Shown: positions 15,782-28,305 of the stretch, piece by piece | How the letters are laid out: each line of letters opens with the position of its first letter | Numbering within the stretch: position 1 is the stretch's first letter | Assembly: GCA_023457035.1 (NCBI GenBank) | Contig: JAEWNN010000027.1 | Location: forward strand, 1-64,000 | DNA: 64,000 nt | Reading direction: 5' to 3' | Origin: Verrucomicrobiota bacterium | GTDB lineage: Bacteria; Verrucomicrobiota; Verrucomicrobiia; Opitutales; Opitutaceae | Translations under genes and position numbers: made by a program | The notes under the pieces: generated by a model | What the model was told of the DNA's origin: nothing | The model's database searches: none | What the model saw: the letters and a program-made list of their open reading frames with translations, nothing else

Positions 15782-17929
15782 TCACGACCCGGCGTCCCGG
15801 AGACTCCGGCGCAGTTCCTGCGCCGGCCCGTGGGTCGGGTCGGCCTCGAGCGCAGCGTCCACCGCGGCCGCCGCCTCCCCCGCGCGGCCGAGATCGAGCA
15901 GGGCTAGGGCGCGCGAACAAAGCAGCGCCGCGCTCTCGCCGTCGCTCCGCGCCGCGGCCTCGAACTCCGCCAACGCCTCGGCCGAGCGCCCGAGCGCCAG
16001 CAGCGCGTTGCCGAGCGCGAAATGCCCCCCGGGGAGATCCGCGTGGTCGCGCAACAAGTCCCGCCCGGCCGCTGCCGCCTCCTCGAAACGCTCCAGCGCG
16101 AACAGCAGGTTCGCCCGCGCAAGCAGCGCCGCAGCCGACGCCGGATTGGCACGCTCCACCTCCTCGATCTGTGCCCAAGCCTCCTCCTCTCGCCCGAGTC
16201 GCGCCAGCCCGTCGGCCAAAGCGAGCCCGGCCTGGTCCCAGCCCGGCCGCAAACGCAGCGCCTCGGCGTATTCACCAACCGCGGCCACCGGATCGCCGAG
16301 ACGCGAGAGCACCTCTCCGAGCTGAAGGCGGGCTTCGGGCCACGCCGGCCGCCGTTTCAGCGCCTCCTGCCAGGCCGTCCTCGCACTCTCCAGCCTTCCC
16401 GCTCCCTGCTGCGCCGTGGCGACCACCCCCCACCCCGCCGCCGAATCGAGATCGAGCCGTTGGGCCTCCTCCGCCCGCGCCACGGCCTCGTCGCTGCGAC
16501 CGGCCAACAACTCGGCCCGGCTCAGGTTGCGCAACGCGTCGACGTACCGCGGATCGAGCCGCAGCGCCTCCTTGAGCGCGGCCACGCCTTCCACCGCCTC
16601 GCCGCGGGCGAGCAGGATCGAGGCGAGGTTGTTGTGCGCGCGGGCGTTGTCCGGCCACTTCCGCAGGCTGTCGCGCAGCAGCCGCTCCTCGGTCGCGTAG
16701 TCGGCGTTGCGCACCGCGGTCGCGACGCCCCCCGCCACGGCGAGCACCGCCGCCGGAACCAGCAGGTGGCGACCAAACCGGGACCACAGGCCCGCTACCA
16801 CCACCGTCACCACGACACCGAGCGGCAGATACATCCGATGCTCCCCCATGGTCTGCGTCGCCACCGGCACGAAGCTCGAGGTCGGCGCCAGCACGGCGAA
16901 GAACACCAGCCCAGCGAAGCCCGCCGCCGGCCGGCGGCGCAGCGCCACAAGCGTCGCCGCGCACAGCCCGCCGACGACCGCCAGACCGGGCGCGATCGCC
17001 CGCACGCCCTGCGCGAGATGCATCCCGTAGTCGAACACGAGATCGCCCGGCCAGAACACCAGCCCGAGGTAGCGCGTGATCGCCGGCCCCTGGGTGAGCG
17101 CGTAGCTGAGCGGCGTCATCTCGAGCCCGAAGCCGGCCGTGCCGCCGCGCCCGCGCGTGCTCCACACGAGGTAGCCGAGCAGCAGCCAACTCGCCGCCAA
17201 CCCGACGTGGAGCCGCCATCGCGCCCGCCAGGCCGCCGCGAAACTCCCCGCAAAGAACGTGCGGTCGTAGAACAAGGCCACCAGCGGCGCCGAAACCATG
17301 ACCTCCTTGCTCGCCATTCCCGCCGTGCAGACCAGGACCGCCGCCGCGCTCCACCACCCGCTCCGCCGCCCGCCTTCCGCCGCCCGCCCCACCGCCAGCA
17401 ACGTCAGCAGATAACAGAGCGAGACCATGAGTTCCGTGCGCTGTGACACATAGGTGACCGCCGCCGTCGCGAGCGGGTGCAGCGCCCACAGCGCCGCCAC
17501 GGCGAACGCGATCGGCGCCGCATCTCCACGGATCCGCTCGGGCAGGACCGGCCGCGCCAGCGTGCGCCGCAGGAGCGAGCACAGCATCAGCGCCGTGAGG
17601 AGATGGAGCGCGATGTTGCCGAGGTGATAGCTCCAGACCTCCGTGCCGCTGATCGCGTAGTTGAGGGCGAAACTGAGATTCGGGAGCGGCCGTCCGCTCA
17701 CCGGAACGCCCCCCGGCGGCGGCGAGAGCGCAACGCTCGGCGGCCACAGCGACCGGATCGTCGGGTTGTCGGTGACCGAACCATGGTCGTCGAACACGAA
17801 CGGGGCACGCACGGCGCTCCAGTACGCCCCCACGACCGCGGCGAGGAGCAGCAGCGTTGCGATGGCGCGGCCGCGCGCAGACCAGAACGGGCGCGCGGAA
17901 CATGGAGTGGCGGATTCGTGCGGCGTCAC
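15782..17929 (-). CDS. Membrane protein with C-terminal TPR repeats, TMTC-like
   Basis: About 715 residues from a GTG at 17929; the start is uncertain since no ATG in frame lies nearby. Residues 20-400 contain about ten hydrophobic segments. The first periplasmic loop has FVFDDHGSVTDNPTIRSLWP, where the acidic pair and N-x-x-I recall GT-C glycosyltransferases of the TMTC/PMT type; WALHPLATAAVTYVSQRTEL is also typical. The second half is TPR repeats (LRKWPDNARAHNNLASILLA, ALRLDPRYVDALRNLSRAEL and so on, at least eight units). Such proteins probably transfer sugar to exported proteins or glycans, with TPRs binding the partner. It is monocistronic. Function is inferred from architecture only. 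Confidence 0.8.
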   Translation of the reverse strand: MTPHESATPCSARPFWSARGRAIATLLLLAAVVGAYWSAVRAPFVFDDHGSVTDNPTIRSLWPPSVALSPPPGGVPVSGRPLPNLSFALNYAISGTEVWSYHLGNIALHLLTALMLCSLLRRTLARPVLPERIRGDAAPIAFAVAALWALHPLATAAVTYVSQRTELMVSLCYLLTLLAVGRAAEGGRRSGWWSAAAVLVCTAGMASKEVMVSAPLVALFYDRTFFAGSFAAAWRARWRLHVGLAASWLLLGYLVWSTRGRGGTAGFGLEMTPLSYALTQGPAITRYLGLVFWPGDLVFDYGMHLAQGVRAIAPGLAVVGGLCAATLVALRRRPAAGFAGLVFFAVLAPTSSFVPVATQTMGEHRMYLPLGVVVTVVVAGLWSRFGRHLLVPAAVLAVAGGVATAVRNADYATEERLLRDSLRKWPDNARAHNNLASILLARGEAVEGVAALKEALRLDPRYVDALRNLSRAELLAGRSDEAVARAEEAQRLDLDSAAGWGVVATAQQGAGRLESARTAWQEALKRRPAWPEARLQLGEVLSRLGDPVAAVGEYAEALRLRPGWDQAGLALADGLARLGREEEAWAQIEEVERANPASAAALLARANLLFALERFEEAAAAGRDLLRDHADLPGGHFALGNALLALGRSAEALAEFEAAARSDGESAALLCSRALALLDLGRAGEAAAAVDAALEADPTHGPAQELRRSLRDAGS

Positions 17930-18089
17930 GGTCGGGCGAGATTCGTCAGGACGCCCCCGCCGAATCAACCCACAAACCGGCCGTTCCCCGGGCCCGCCGG
18001 GATCCCGTTGCTCCGGATACTGCCCGCGTGGGGCCATCCGGGGCGGAGCGCCGTGGCATGGCGAACCGCGCCGGCGCCCGAACCGGCCG

Positions 18090-18129
18090 TGCACACAACA
18101 AGAAGGCCGCGGGCGTGACGCCCGCGGCC
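18090..18129 (-). terminator. Rho-independent terminator of transketolase
   Basis: GGCCGCGGGC (18105-18114) pairs with GCCCGCGGCC (18120-18129) around a 5-nt loop; the minus strand then reads TTCTTGTTGTG. It lies 30 bp past the tkt stop. Confidence 0.85.
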
Positions 18130-18159
18130 GTTGTTCGGAAAACCAGACTTTGGTGACGC

Positions 18160-20148
18160 TCAGAGCGCCTGGGCGGCGGCGACCACGGCGTCGGCGGTGA
18201 TGCCGAGCTCCTTGAACACCGTGCCACCGGGGGCGCTCATGCCGAAGCGGTCGATGCCGATCACCTTGCCGTCGAGACCGACGTACTGGTGCCAGAGACC
18301 GGTCACGCCCGCCTCGATGGCGACGCGCTTGCGGCAGGAGGCGGGGAGCAGCTCGGCCTTGTACTCGGCCGACTGGCGGTTGAACCGCTCGAAGCTGGGC
18401 ACGGACACCACGCGGGCACCGGCGCCGAGCTGCTTGGCGGCGGCGATGGCCAGCTGCACCTCGGAACCGGCGGCGAGCAGGATGTGCGTGAGCTCGGCGG
18501 TCTCCTTCACGGCGATGTACGCGCCGCGGAGCACGCCCTCGCGGCGGGTCTGCACCGGGATGTCGTTGAGCATCGGCACGGCCTGGCGGGTAAGCGCGAG
18601 CAGCGTCGGGCCGTCGGCACGGGTGGCGGCGGCGGCGAAGGCACCGGCGGTCTCCTCCGGATCGGCCGGACGGATGACGTCGAGGTTCGGGATCACGCGC
18701 AGGCCGGACACCGTCTCCACCGGCTGGTGCGTCGGGCCGTCCTCGCCCACGCCGATCGAGTCGTGCGTGTAGATGTAGGTGACGGGCAGCTTGGCCAGCG
18801 CCGCGATGCGCATCGAGGGACGCGAGTAGTCGGCGAAGACGAGGAACGTCGCGCACGAGGTGCGGAAGATGCCGTCGTAGGCGATGCCGTTGTTGATCGC
18901 GGCCATCGCGTGCTCGCGGATGCCGAAGCGGATGTTGCGGCCGGCGCGGTTGGTCGGCTCGAAATCCTTGTCGCTGGCGATGTAGTTGAGGGTCGAACCG
19001 TAGAGGTCGGCGCTGCCGGAGACGAAGAGCGGGAGCGCGGCGGCGACGGGCTGGAGCACGTCCTTGCCGGCGGCGCGGGTCGCCAGCTTGGCGTCGAGCG
19101 GGAAGGCCGGGATCTTGGCCATGAGCTCCTCGGCGGAGCCGGCCTGGCCGGCGCTGGCGAGCAGGGCGGCCTTCTCGGGGTTGGCGGCCTGCCAGGCGGC
19201 GAAGGTCTTGTTCCACTTCTTGTAGGCGCGCACGAGGCGGGCCTTGTGGGCGGCGAAGTAGGCCTTCACCTCGTCACTGACGTAGAAGTGCTGGTCGGCC
19301 GGGAGGCCGAGGCCGGCGCGGGCGGCGTCGGCGAACTTGGCGCCGCCTTCGCCGTGGCCCTTCGAGGTGCCCTGCACCTCGGCGATGCCCTTGCCGATGA
19401 TCGTCTTGGCGACGATGAGCTGCGGCTTGCCGCTCTTGGTCTTCTTGGCCTTGTTGACGGCCTTGACGATCGCGACGAGGTCGTGGCCGTCGATGGTCTG
19501 CACGTCCCAGCCGATGGCCTTGAAGCGGGCGACGACGTTCTCGCTCTGCGACTTGTCCGCGGCGGCGTCGAGGGTGACGTCGTTGGAGTCGTAGATGAGG
19601 ATCAGGTTGTCCAACTTCTGGTGACCGGCGATGGCGACGGCCTCCATGGCGACGCCTTCCTGCATGCAGCCGTCGCCGGCGAGCACGATCACGTGGCTGT
19701 CGAAGATCGGGTGTTCGGCGGTGTTGAAGCGGGCGGCGGCCATCTGGCCGGAGATCGCGAAGCCGACGGCGTTGGCGATGCCCTGGCCGAGCGGGCCGCT
19801 GGTGGTCTCGACGCCGGGCGTCTCATGGAACTCGGGATGGCCCGGGGTCTTGGAGTGGAGCTGGCGGAAGTTCTTCACCTCCTCGAGCGGGAGGTCGTAG
19901 CCGCTGAGGTGCAGCCACGAGTAGAGGAACATGGAGCCGTGACCGGCCGAGAGGATGAAACGGTCGCGGTTGAGCCAGCGCGGCTCGGCGGGATTATGCA
20001 CCAGCGCATGGCCGTAGAGGGCGGCGCCGATCTCGGCGGCACCGAGCGGCAGGCCGAGATGGCCGGAGCTGCACTTGTGGATCGCATCGAGAGCGAGACC
20101 GCGGGCGATGTTGCTGGCTTTGGCGAGGACTTCGACGTTGAGAGGCAT
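18160..20148 (-). CDS. tkt: Transketolase
   Basis: 662 residues, full length. A thiamine-diphosphate enzyme of the pentose phosphate pathway that moves two-carbon units between ketoses and aldoses. N-terminal TPP site: [20 protein letters not shown], the family His in [15 protein letters not shown], and the TPP/Mg motif [18 protein letters not shown]...YDSNDVTLD. The middle pyrimidine-binding domain has [17 protein letters not shown] with its catalytic Glu. The C-terminal domain follows with APGG near the end. The ATG is preceded by CTTACTCCC with no Shine-Dalgarno. It is flanked by terminators and so is monocistronic. Confidence 0.97.
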   Translation of the reverse strand: MPLNVEVLAKASNIARGLALDAIHKCSSGHLGLPLGAAEIGAALYGHALVHNPAEPRWLNRDRFILSAGHGSMFLYSWLHLSGYDLPLEEVKNFRQLHSKTPGHPEFHETPGVETTSGPLGQGIANAVGFAISGQMAAARFNTAEHPIFDSHVIVLAGDGCMQEGVAMEAVAIAGHQKLDNLILIYDSNDVTLDAAADKSQSENVVARFKAIGWDVQTIDGHDLVAIVKAVNKAKKTKSGKPQLIVAKTIIGKGIAEVQGTSKGHGEGGAKFADAARAGLGLPADQHFYVSDEVKAYFAAHKARLVRAYKKWNKTFAAWQAANPEKAALLASAGQAGSAEELMAKIPAFPLDAKLATRAAGKDVLQPVAAALPLFVSGSADLYGSTLNYIASDKDFEPTNRAGRNIRFGIREHAMAAINNGIAYDGIFRTSCATFLVFADYSRPSMRIAALAKLPVTYIYTHDSIGVGEDGPTHQPVETVSGLRVIPNLDVIRPADPEETAGAFAAAATRADGPTLLALTRQAVPMLNDIPVQTRREGVLRGAYIAVKETAELTHILLAAGSEVQLAIAAAKQLGAGARVVSVPSFERFNRQSAEYKAELLPASCRKRVAIEAGVTGLWHQYVGLDGKVIGIDRFGMSAPGGTVFKELGITADAVVAAAQAL

Positions 20149-20303
20149 GGGAGTAAGAAAAGGCGGAGGTTAGGTGTTGGTATAGCGAGGGCGAAAGGAA
20201 AAACCGGGAAGCGCCGCGACGACGGTTGTGCTAACTGTCGGATTTGCCCGTCGGCCCCGACGCCGGATCGAGCCCCGGCGACCGCGCGCCCGGCCCGGGC
20301 ATG

Positions 20304-20330
20304 AAAAAGGCGGGCCGATGAAGCCCGCCT
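20304..20330 (-). terminator. Rho-independent terminator of the rpsP-trmD-rplS operon
   Basis: AGGCGGGC (20308-20315) pairs with GCCCGCCT (20323-20330), followed by TTTTT on the minus strand, 37 bp beyond the rplS stop. Confidence 0.92.
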
Positions 20331-20366
20331 CGGAAAAACGGTATCCGGATCCTTGCGATTCGGAAC

Positions 20367-20777
20367 TCAGGACTGGGCCGGCGTCTCCGCCGGGGTGGCC
20401 GCGGCCTCGGTGCCGCCCATCAGGCCGATCCAGCGCTTCTCCTTGACCTGGACGGCCTTCTTGCCGACGCGGTCGCGCAGGTAGTAGAGACGCGCACGCA
20501 TGTTCTGCGACTCGCGCTCGATCTCGATCTTCTCGATCATCGGCGAGTTCACCGGGAACACGCGCTCGACGCCCTCGCCATAGGAAATACGGCGGACCGT
20601 GAAGGCCTCGTGGATGCCGTGCCCCTTGCGGGCGATAACGATACCGGAGAACACCTGGATGCGCTCCTTGTCACCTTCACGGACCTTGGTGTGGACACGG
20701 ACACCGTCGCCGACCTTGAAGGCCGGGAGATCAGTCTTCAGCTGCGGGGCCGTGATTTCCTTGATGATGGGATTCAT
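20367..20777 (-). CDS. rplS: 50S ribosomal protein L19
   Basis: 136 residues: [20 protein letters not shown], then [33 protein letters not shown], the conserved L19 core, and [21 protein letters not shown]. The last 20 residues ([16 protein letters not shown]) extend beyond the E. coli protein (115 aa) as a disordered tail. L19 sits at the 30S-50S interface. The ATG overlaps the trmD stop (ATGA at 20774-20777), consistent with translational coupling in the operon. Confidence 0.98.
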   Translation of the reverse strand: MNPIIKEITAPQLKTDLPAFKVGDGVRVHTKVREGDKERIQVFSGIVIARKGHGIHEAFTVRRISYGEGVERVFPVNSPMIEKIEIERESQNMRARLYYLRDRVGKKAVQVKEKRWIGLMGGTEAAATPAETPAQS

Positions 20778-21451
20778 GACTTGTTCCTGAGTAAATCGGG
20801 TCTGACTTTGGTGGTTTTCGCGAGCCTCATCTCGTGTCGCCACCGCTCGATTGCCGCATGATTGCCGGAGAGAAGGACGTCCGGAACGACCATGCCGCGA
20901 AACTCCGCGGGACGTGTGAACTGAGGAAAATCGAGCAAGTTGTTGTTGAAGGATTCGTGCGTCAATGAGTTTTCATCCCCGAGCACCCCCGGGATGTTGC
21001 GCACGATGGCATCGACCAGAACCGCCGCCGCGATCGTGCCGTTGGTGAGCACATAATCGCCGATACTGATCTCCTGATCGATCACCCCGTCGCGCGCCCG
21101 CTGGTCCACCCCTTCATAGTGACCGCTGAGCAGGATCAGGTGCGGCACCTGCGCCAACTCGACGACGAGCTTCTGCGTGAGCGGCACCCCGTCGGGTGTG
21201 AGGTAGATGCGGCGACAGCCGGGCGAGCCCAGCTCCTCCATCGCGGCGTAGATCGGCTCGGGCTTGAGCACCATCCCCGCCCCGCCGCCGAACGGCCGAT
21301 CGTCGGTCGTCCGGTGCTTGTCCGTCGTCCAGTCGCGCAGGTTGCGCACGTTGATCTCCGCCAGCTTCGCCTCCAGCGCGCGCCCGATGATGCTCTCCGA
21401 CAGGAAGCCGTCGAGCATGGCGGGGAAGAGCGTGAGGATGTCGATGCGCAC
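20774..21451 (-). CDS. trmD: tRNA (guanine37-N1)-methyltransferase
   Basis: 225 residues from a GTG at 21451 ([17 protein letters not shown]). TrmD methylates G37 next to the anticodon and prevents frameshifting. Family features: [34 protein letters not shown], the deep trefoil-knot SAM site [25 protein letters not shown] and the C-terminal [22 protein letters not shown]. The GTG is chosen because RIDILTLFP is the family N-terminus. It lies between rpsP (gap 133 bp) and rplS (4-bp overlap). Confidence 0.97.
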   Translation of the reverse strand: MRIDILTLFPAMLDGFLSESIIGRALEAKLAEINVRNLRDWTTDKHRTTDDRPFGGGAGMVLKPEPIYAAMEELGSPGCRRIYLTPDGVPLTQKLVVELAQVPHLILLSGHYEGVDQRARDGVIDQEISIGDYVLTNGTIAAAVLVDAIVRNIPGVLGDENSLTHESFNNNLLDFPQFTRPAEFRGMVVPDVLLSGNHAAIERWRHEMRLAKTTKVRPDLLRNKS

Positions 21452-21584
21452 AGTGCGGGAGTGGAGAAGGTCGGGCGCCGGTCGCGGAGCGCGAACGCGC
21501 GGGCGGTGTCGCCCCGTAGAAACACGAAATCGCCGGCCCGTCCGGGGCACGGCGATCTCGGAAGACTTCGGCGCGGAACCGCGA

Positions 21585-21842
21585 TCAGGCCGTGGCGGCC
21601 GCGGCGCGCTTCGCCCGCTTGTAGAGGCCGTTGACGGTGTCGGACGGCTTGGCGCCCTGACTCAGCCAATACTCGTAGCGAGCGACATCCAGCGTGAGCT
21701 GGTTGCCCTTGGCGCGGGGATTGTAGTTGCCGATCTGCTCGACGGCGGCGCCATCGCGGCGGGAACGCGCTTCGGCCACGGCCACGCGATAGATCGGGTT
21801 GTGCGTCGAGCCGACGCGGGTCATACGGATTTTCAGTGCCAT
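21585..21842 (-). CDS. rpsP: 30S ribosomal protein S16
   Basis: 85 residues: MALKIRMTRVGSTHNPIYRVAVAEARSRRDG is the S16 signature; QIGNYNPRAKGNQLTLDVARYEYWLSQGAKPSDTV follows as in the family. The ATG at 21842 is chosen over 21926 because family members start MALKIRM. It is the first gene of rpsP-trmD-rplS; rimM, which is normally second, is missing. S16 helps assemble the 30S body. Confidence 0.97.
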   Translation of the reverse strand: MALKIRMTRVGSTHNPIYRVAVAEARSRRDGAAVEQIGNYNPRAKGNQLTLDVARYEYWLSQGAKPSDTVNGLYKRAKRAAAATA

Positions 21843-21920
21843 GCTAGTGGAAAGGGGGCGGACGATACGAACGATGTTTCGGAAAAATGAAGGGGCGAGT
21901 TCGCAGTCGAAGAATCCTCT

Positions 21921-21926
21921 TGTCAA
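21921..21926 (-). promoter_or_regulatory. Possible -35 box for rpsP operon
   Basis: The minus strand reads a perfect TTGACA 79 bp upstream of the rpsP ATG. The expected -10 position holds GCGAACTC, a poor match, so the call is tentative. Confidence 0.3.
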
Positions 21927-21958
21927 GCCACATCCCCGCCGGTGCAGTCCGCCCTCTT

Positions 21959-23059
<1,101 letters not shown>

Positions 23060-23087
23060 GCCGCGCCCCCGCGCATCCAGTTTCTCC

Positions 23088-23122
23088 GGCCGGAACGCCT
23101 CGCGCGCTCCGGCCTTTTTCTT
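23088..23122 (+). terminator. Rho-independent terminator of ychF
   Basis: GGCCGGA (23088-23094) pairs with TCCGGCC (23108-23114), followed by TTTTTCTT. Confidence 0.88.
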
Positions 23123-23192
23123 GTCCCACGACAAGCCCCGGCCGCTTGCCGGTTGAAAAGCCGCCGCTCCCTCGCTTACTCGGGGCCCACTC

Positions 23193-23945
23193 ATGACCCT
23201 ACTGCGAGCCCCCCGGAGCATCGGCGCTACCATCGCCGCGCTCACCCTCCTGCTCACCGGCTGCCGCGAGGAACCGGTGCGCACCTACCGCACCGGCAAG
23301 GAGCCCACACCCGCCGCAGTCGAGGCCTCCGACCCGCATGCCGGCCACGACCACGCGGCGATCCCACCCGCCGGCGAACTCCCGCCCGGCCACCCGCCCA
23401 TCGGTGGCGAGCCGGCTTCGACACCAGCATCCGGTGACGCCGCCGCCCTGCCCGCCGGCCATCCGCCGATCGGCTCAGGCCCGCTGAGCATGCCGACCGC
23501 CACCGGTCCCGCCACCGACTCCATCACCTGGGCCGCGCCCGACCACTGGGCTGCGAAACCGCTCGGTGCGATGCGCCGCGGCAGTTTCACCGCCCGCAAC
23601 GAGCACGGCACCGCCGACTGCTCGATCATCGTCCTGGCCGCCGCCCAGAATCCGCTGCTCGAGAACATCAACCGCTGGCGCGGCCAGATCGGCCTCGCAC
23701 CGATCACCGACGCCCAACTTCCGGCCGTGTCCGCCACGCTCGACAGCGCCGGGCTCACCTTCACCACCGTCGACCTCGTCGGCCCGGCGCCCGCCGGCGG
23801 CGCGGCCACGCGCATCCTCGGCGCGATTCTCTACCGCGGCGAGGAGGCCTGGTTCTTCAAGCTCACCGGGCCCGATGCCGCCGTCGCCGCCGAGCAGCCC
23901 GCGTTCCTCGATTTCCTGCGCACCGTCCGCCCCGCCACTCCCTGA
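23193..23945 (+). CDS. Lipoprotein with His/Pro-rich segment and duplicated GHPPIG motif
   Basis: 250 residues. Residues 1-23 end in the lipobox LLTGC, so it is a lipoprotein. The linker (about 24-105) is rich in His, Pro and Ala, with AGHDHA and two copies of GHPPIG (ELPPGHPPIGGEP and ALPAGHPPIGSGP). The C-terminal 145 residues (ITWAAPDHWAAKPLGAMRRGSF, then GEEAWFFKLTGPDAAVAAE and FLRTV) form a small alpha/beta domain of the type seen in surface lipoproteins that begin with SWxAPxxW. It is 4 bp before the resB-like gene, in an operon with ResB and CcsA, so a part in heme delivery or cytochrome c assembly is likely but unproven. Confidence 0.82.
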   Translation: MTLLRAPRSIGATIAALTLLLTGCREEPVRTYRTGKEPTPAAVEASDPHAGHDHAAIPPAGELPPGHPPIGGEPASTPASGDAAALPAGHPPIGSGPLSMPTATGPATDSITWAAPDHWAAKPLGAMRRGSFTARNEHGTADCSIIVLAAAQNPLLENINRWRGQIGLAPITDAQLPAVSATLDSAGLTFTTVDLVGPAPAGGAATRILGAILYRGEEAWFFKLTGPDAAVAAEQPAFLDFLRTVRPATP

Positions 23946-23949
23946 AACC

Positions 23950-25166
23950 ATGCGCGCCCTCCTTCGCTCCCTCGTCGAGCACCTCGCATCGTTGCGGCTG
24001 ACCATTGTCCTGCTCGTCCTGGCCATCGTGCTCGTCGTCCTCGCGACGCTCGACCAGGTCCACCTCGGCATCTGGGCCGTGCAGGCGAAGTACTTCCGCT
24101 CGTTCGTGGTCGTCCAGCAGCTCCCCGGCACCGGAGTTTCGATTCCGTTTTTCCCCGGCGGCTACCTCGTCGGAGGCCTGCTGCTCGCCAACCTCCTCTG
24201 TGCCCAGTTCCTCCGCTTCCGGCTCAGTTGGCGCAACGTCGGCCTCCATCTCACCCACTTCGGCATCGCCCTGCTGCTCGTCGGCGAACTCGTCACCGGC
24301 CTGCTCTCCGTCGAGAGCCACCTCACGCTGGATACCGGTGAGACCCGCAACTACGCCGAGGCCGCCTTCCAGCGCGAACTGGCCATCGTCGACATCACCG
24401 ATCCCGCCTACGACCAGGTCTGGTCCGTACCGCTCTCGCGCCTCGAGCGCCGCGAGCCGATCGCGCTGCCCGGCTGCCCGCTCACGATCCTGCCGATCCA
24501 GTTCTTCCCGAACGCCAATTTCTTCATGCGCAGCGACGCGCCCAACGCCCCCGCGTCGCCCGCCACCCTCGGCTTCGGTCAGCAGGTGGTGGTCCAACCC
24601 GCCGCGCCAACCTATCGCCCCAACGAGGAGAACGCGCCCACCGCCTTCGTCGAAGTCCGCGGACCCGACGGCCCGGTCGGCGTGATGCTCGCCACCCTCG
24701 CCATCGCGCAACCGCAGACCTTCACCGCCGCCGGCCGCACCTACAGCGTCACGCTGCGCCGCACGCGCATCTACTTCGACTTCTCGCTCTCGCTCCTCGA
24801 GTTCCGCCACGACAAGTACCCGGGCACCGAGATCCCGCGCAACTTCTCCAGCCGCGTGCGTCTCCGCTCCTCCGATGCGAGCGAGGACCGCGAGGTCCGC
24901 ATCTTCATGAACAACCCGCTGCGCCACGGCGGCTACACGTTCTACCAGTCCGGCTTCAAGAACGACGACCGCACCACGATCCTCCAGGTCGTGCGCAACC
25001 CCGGCTGGCTAATTCCGTACCTCGCCTGCGTCCTGTCCGGCCTCGGCCTGCTCTATCATTTCGCGCTCTCACTCTTCGCCTTCATCAAACGCGACCGCGC
25101 CGCTGTCGCCGGGGGCACAGTCCCCGGCAGTCCGACCTCACCGCGGCCGGCTACTGGAGGTGCCCG

Positions 25167-25170
<4 letters not shown>
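23950..25170 (+). CDS. ResB-like System II cytochrome c biogenesis protein
   Basis: 406 residues. N-terminal membrane segments at about 10-33 (LRLTIVLLVLAIVLVVLATL), 58-78 and 88-110, then a large periplasmic domain from 115 to 365, and a last membrane segment (LIPYLACVLSGLGLLYHFALSLF). The region HGGYTFYQSGF near the end is characteristic of ResB/Ccs1 proteins. With CcsA it forms the heme export and apocytochrome ligation complex in the membrane. The start ATG at 23950 is 5 bp after the lipoprotein stop, and the stop overlaps the ccsA start (ATGA). Confidence 0.88.
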
Positions 25171-27026
<1,856 letters not shown>

Positions 27027-27306
27027 TGTCCGTGGCCCGGCGCTTCAGCCCGGGCCGGCGGATACAATTCGGGACCCGGACATCATGCGACACACCGGGC
27101 ACTGCGAACCGGCCCGCTTGGTCTAGCCGCGTCCCTCGGCGGGGGCGGAAGCGCCCCGCCACGCCAAGCATTGAGCAGTTCCTCGGCGCGCGCCCACGGG
27201 GCCCGGCGCCACCGCAGCCAGCGCCCGATCGGAACACGGGCATGGACCGTTCGGTGAGTAGCTGGAGCTCGGCAACCGCCGGCCCCGGCGGGTGGTTCGC
27301 GGCCGG
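27027..27306. other. Intergenic region between convergent ccsA and the gsh operon
   Basis: 280 bp between two converging genes. A GC-rich hairpin (GGCGGGG/CCCCGCC around 27137-27161) without T-tract is the only structure seen. No believable gene was found; frames here are short and unlike the neighbours. Confidence 0.5.
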
Positions 27307-28305
27307 TCACGCGATGCCGATCAGGTCGAGCACATGGCGCTCGACCTGCCGGTTCTTCCCTGTCTCCGGGTAATCATGGATGTGCAGGGCCGGGTTGAAG
27401 TTCAGCTCGATGATCGCGTAGTCCGCCTCGTCGCGCTCATCGCCCGGGTCGGGCACGATCATGTCCACCCCGGAGATCTGCGCGCCCAGCGCGGCCGTGG
27501 CCCGTTCGGCGATCCGGTGGTAGACCGCGGGCATCGCGTCCGTCCAGTCGATGCTGTCGCCGCCGGTGGAGATATTGGAGTTCTTCCGTAGAAACACGGT
27601 CCGTCCCGTGGCGGGCACGGCGTCGGGAGTCATCCCGGCGGCGGCAAGAAACGCGACCTCGGTCTCGCCGAGCACGATGCGCTCGAGCGGTTTCACATAT
27701 CCCTCGCCGCGGAACGGGTGCCGGTTCTTCTCCGTCACCAGATCCCGGATCGTACGCCGCCCGTCCCCCACCACGTTCGCCGGCACGCGGTGCAGCACCG
27801 CGCGCGTGCGCCCGCCGATCACGAGGAACCGGAACTCGCGCCCGCCCACGAAGTCCTCGACCAGCACCGCCGCATCGAGAGCGAACGCCGCCCGCACCGC
27901 GGCGGCGAACTCCGCCTCGCCCGCCGACGCGCCGAGAATCGCCACACCTTCGCCAAAGTTCGTGCTGCGCGGTTTCACGACGGTCGCCCGTCCCCGCACC
28001 CGCGGCCAGTCCGCCAGCGCCGCCGTCACCGAGTCGTGGAGCCGCCCCGCCGGCACGCGCAGCCCGGCGCGCTCCAGCTCGGCCTTGGTCACCTGCTTGT
28101 TCTCCATCGCCAGCGCCGCGATGTAGGAGTCGGCGGAGGTGCGCGTCGCCTGCTTGACGAGCTGCACGTTGGCGCCCCGCGCCAGCCGGACGAAGTTGTC
28201 CGACCGGTCGAGCACCTCGACGGTCGCACCGCGGCGCAACGCCTCCGCGATGAGCAGCCGGGTCGACAGCTCCATGCCGTCGGAGCGGGAATCGAGTTCA
28301 ATCAT
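27307..28305 (-). CDS. ATP-grasp glutathione synthetase, GshF C-terminal type
   Basis: 332 residues from the ATG at 28305. It resembles the D-Ala-D-Ala-ligase-like second half of bifunctional GshF (GshAB) rather than proteobacterial GshB: VVKPRSTNFGEGVAIL (ATP-grasp Lys/glycine loop), LVEDFVGGREFRFLVIGG, and RKNSNISTGGDSIDWTD (about 237-253), the GshF signature. It ligates gamma-glutamylcysteine and glycine with ATP. Its start overlaps the glutamate-cysteine ligase gene by 8 bp. So the two activities, fused in GshF, are separate adjacent genes here. Operon order: arsR-type regulator, ligase, this gene. Confidence 0.9.
   Translation of the reverse strand: MIELDSRSDGMELSTRLLIAEALRRGATVEVLDRSDNFVRLARGANVQLVKQATRTSADSYIAALAMENKQVTKAELERAGLRVPAGRLHDSVTAALADWPRVRGRATVVKPRSTNFGEGVAILGASAGEAEFAAAVRAAFALDAAVLVEDFVGGREFRFLVIGGRTRAVLHRVPANVVGDGRRTIRDLVTEKNRHPFRGEGYVKPLERIVLGETEVAFLAAAGMTPDAVPATGRTVFLRKNSNISTGGDSIDWTDAMPAVYHRIAERATAALGAQISGVDMIVPDPGDERDEADYAIIELNFNPALHIHDYPETGKNRQVERHVLDLIGIA

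Noticed and set aside
18289..20304. 671-residue plus-strand open frame
   Set aside because: Exactly antisense to transketolase; Val/Gly/Ala-rich, no domain.
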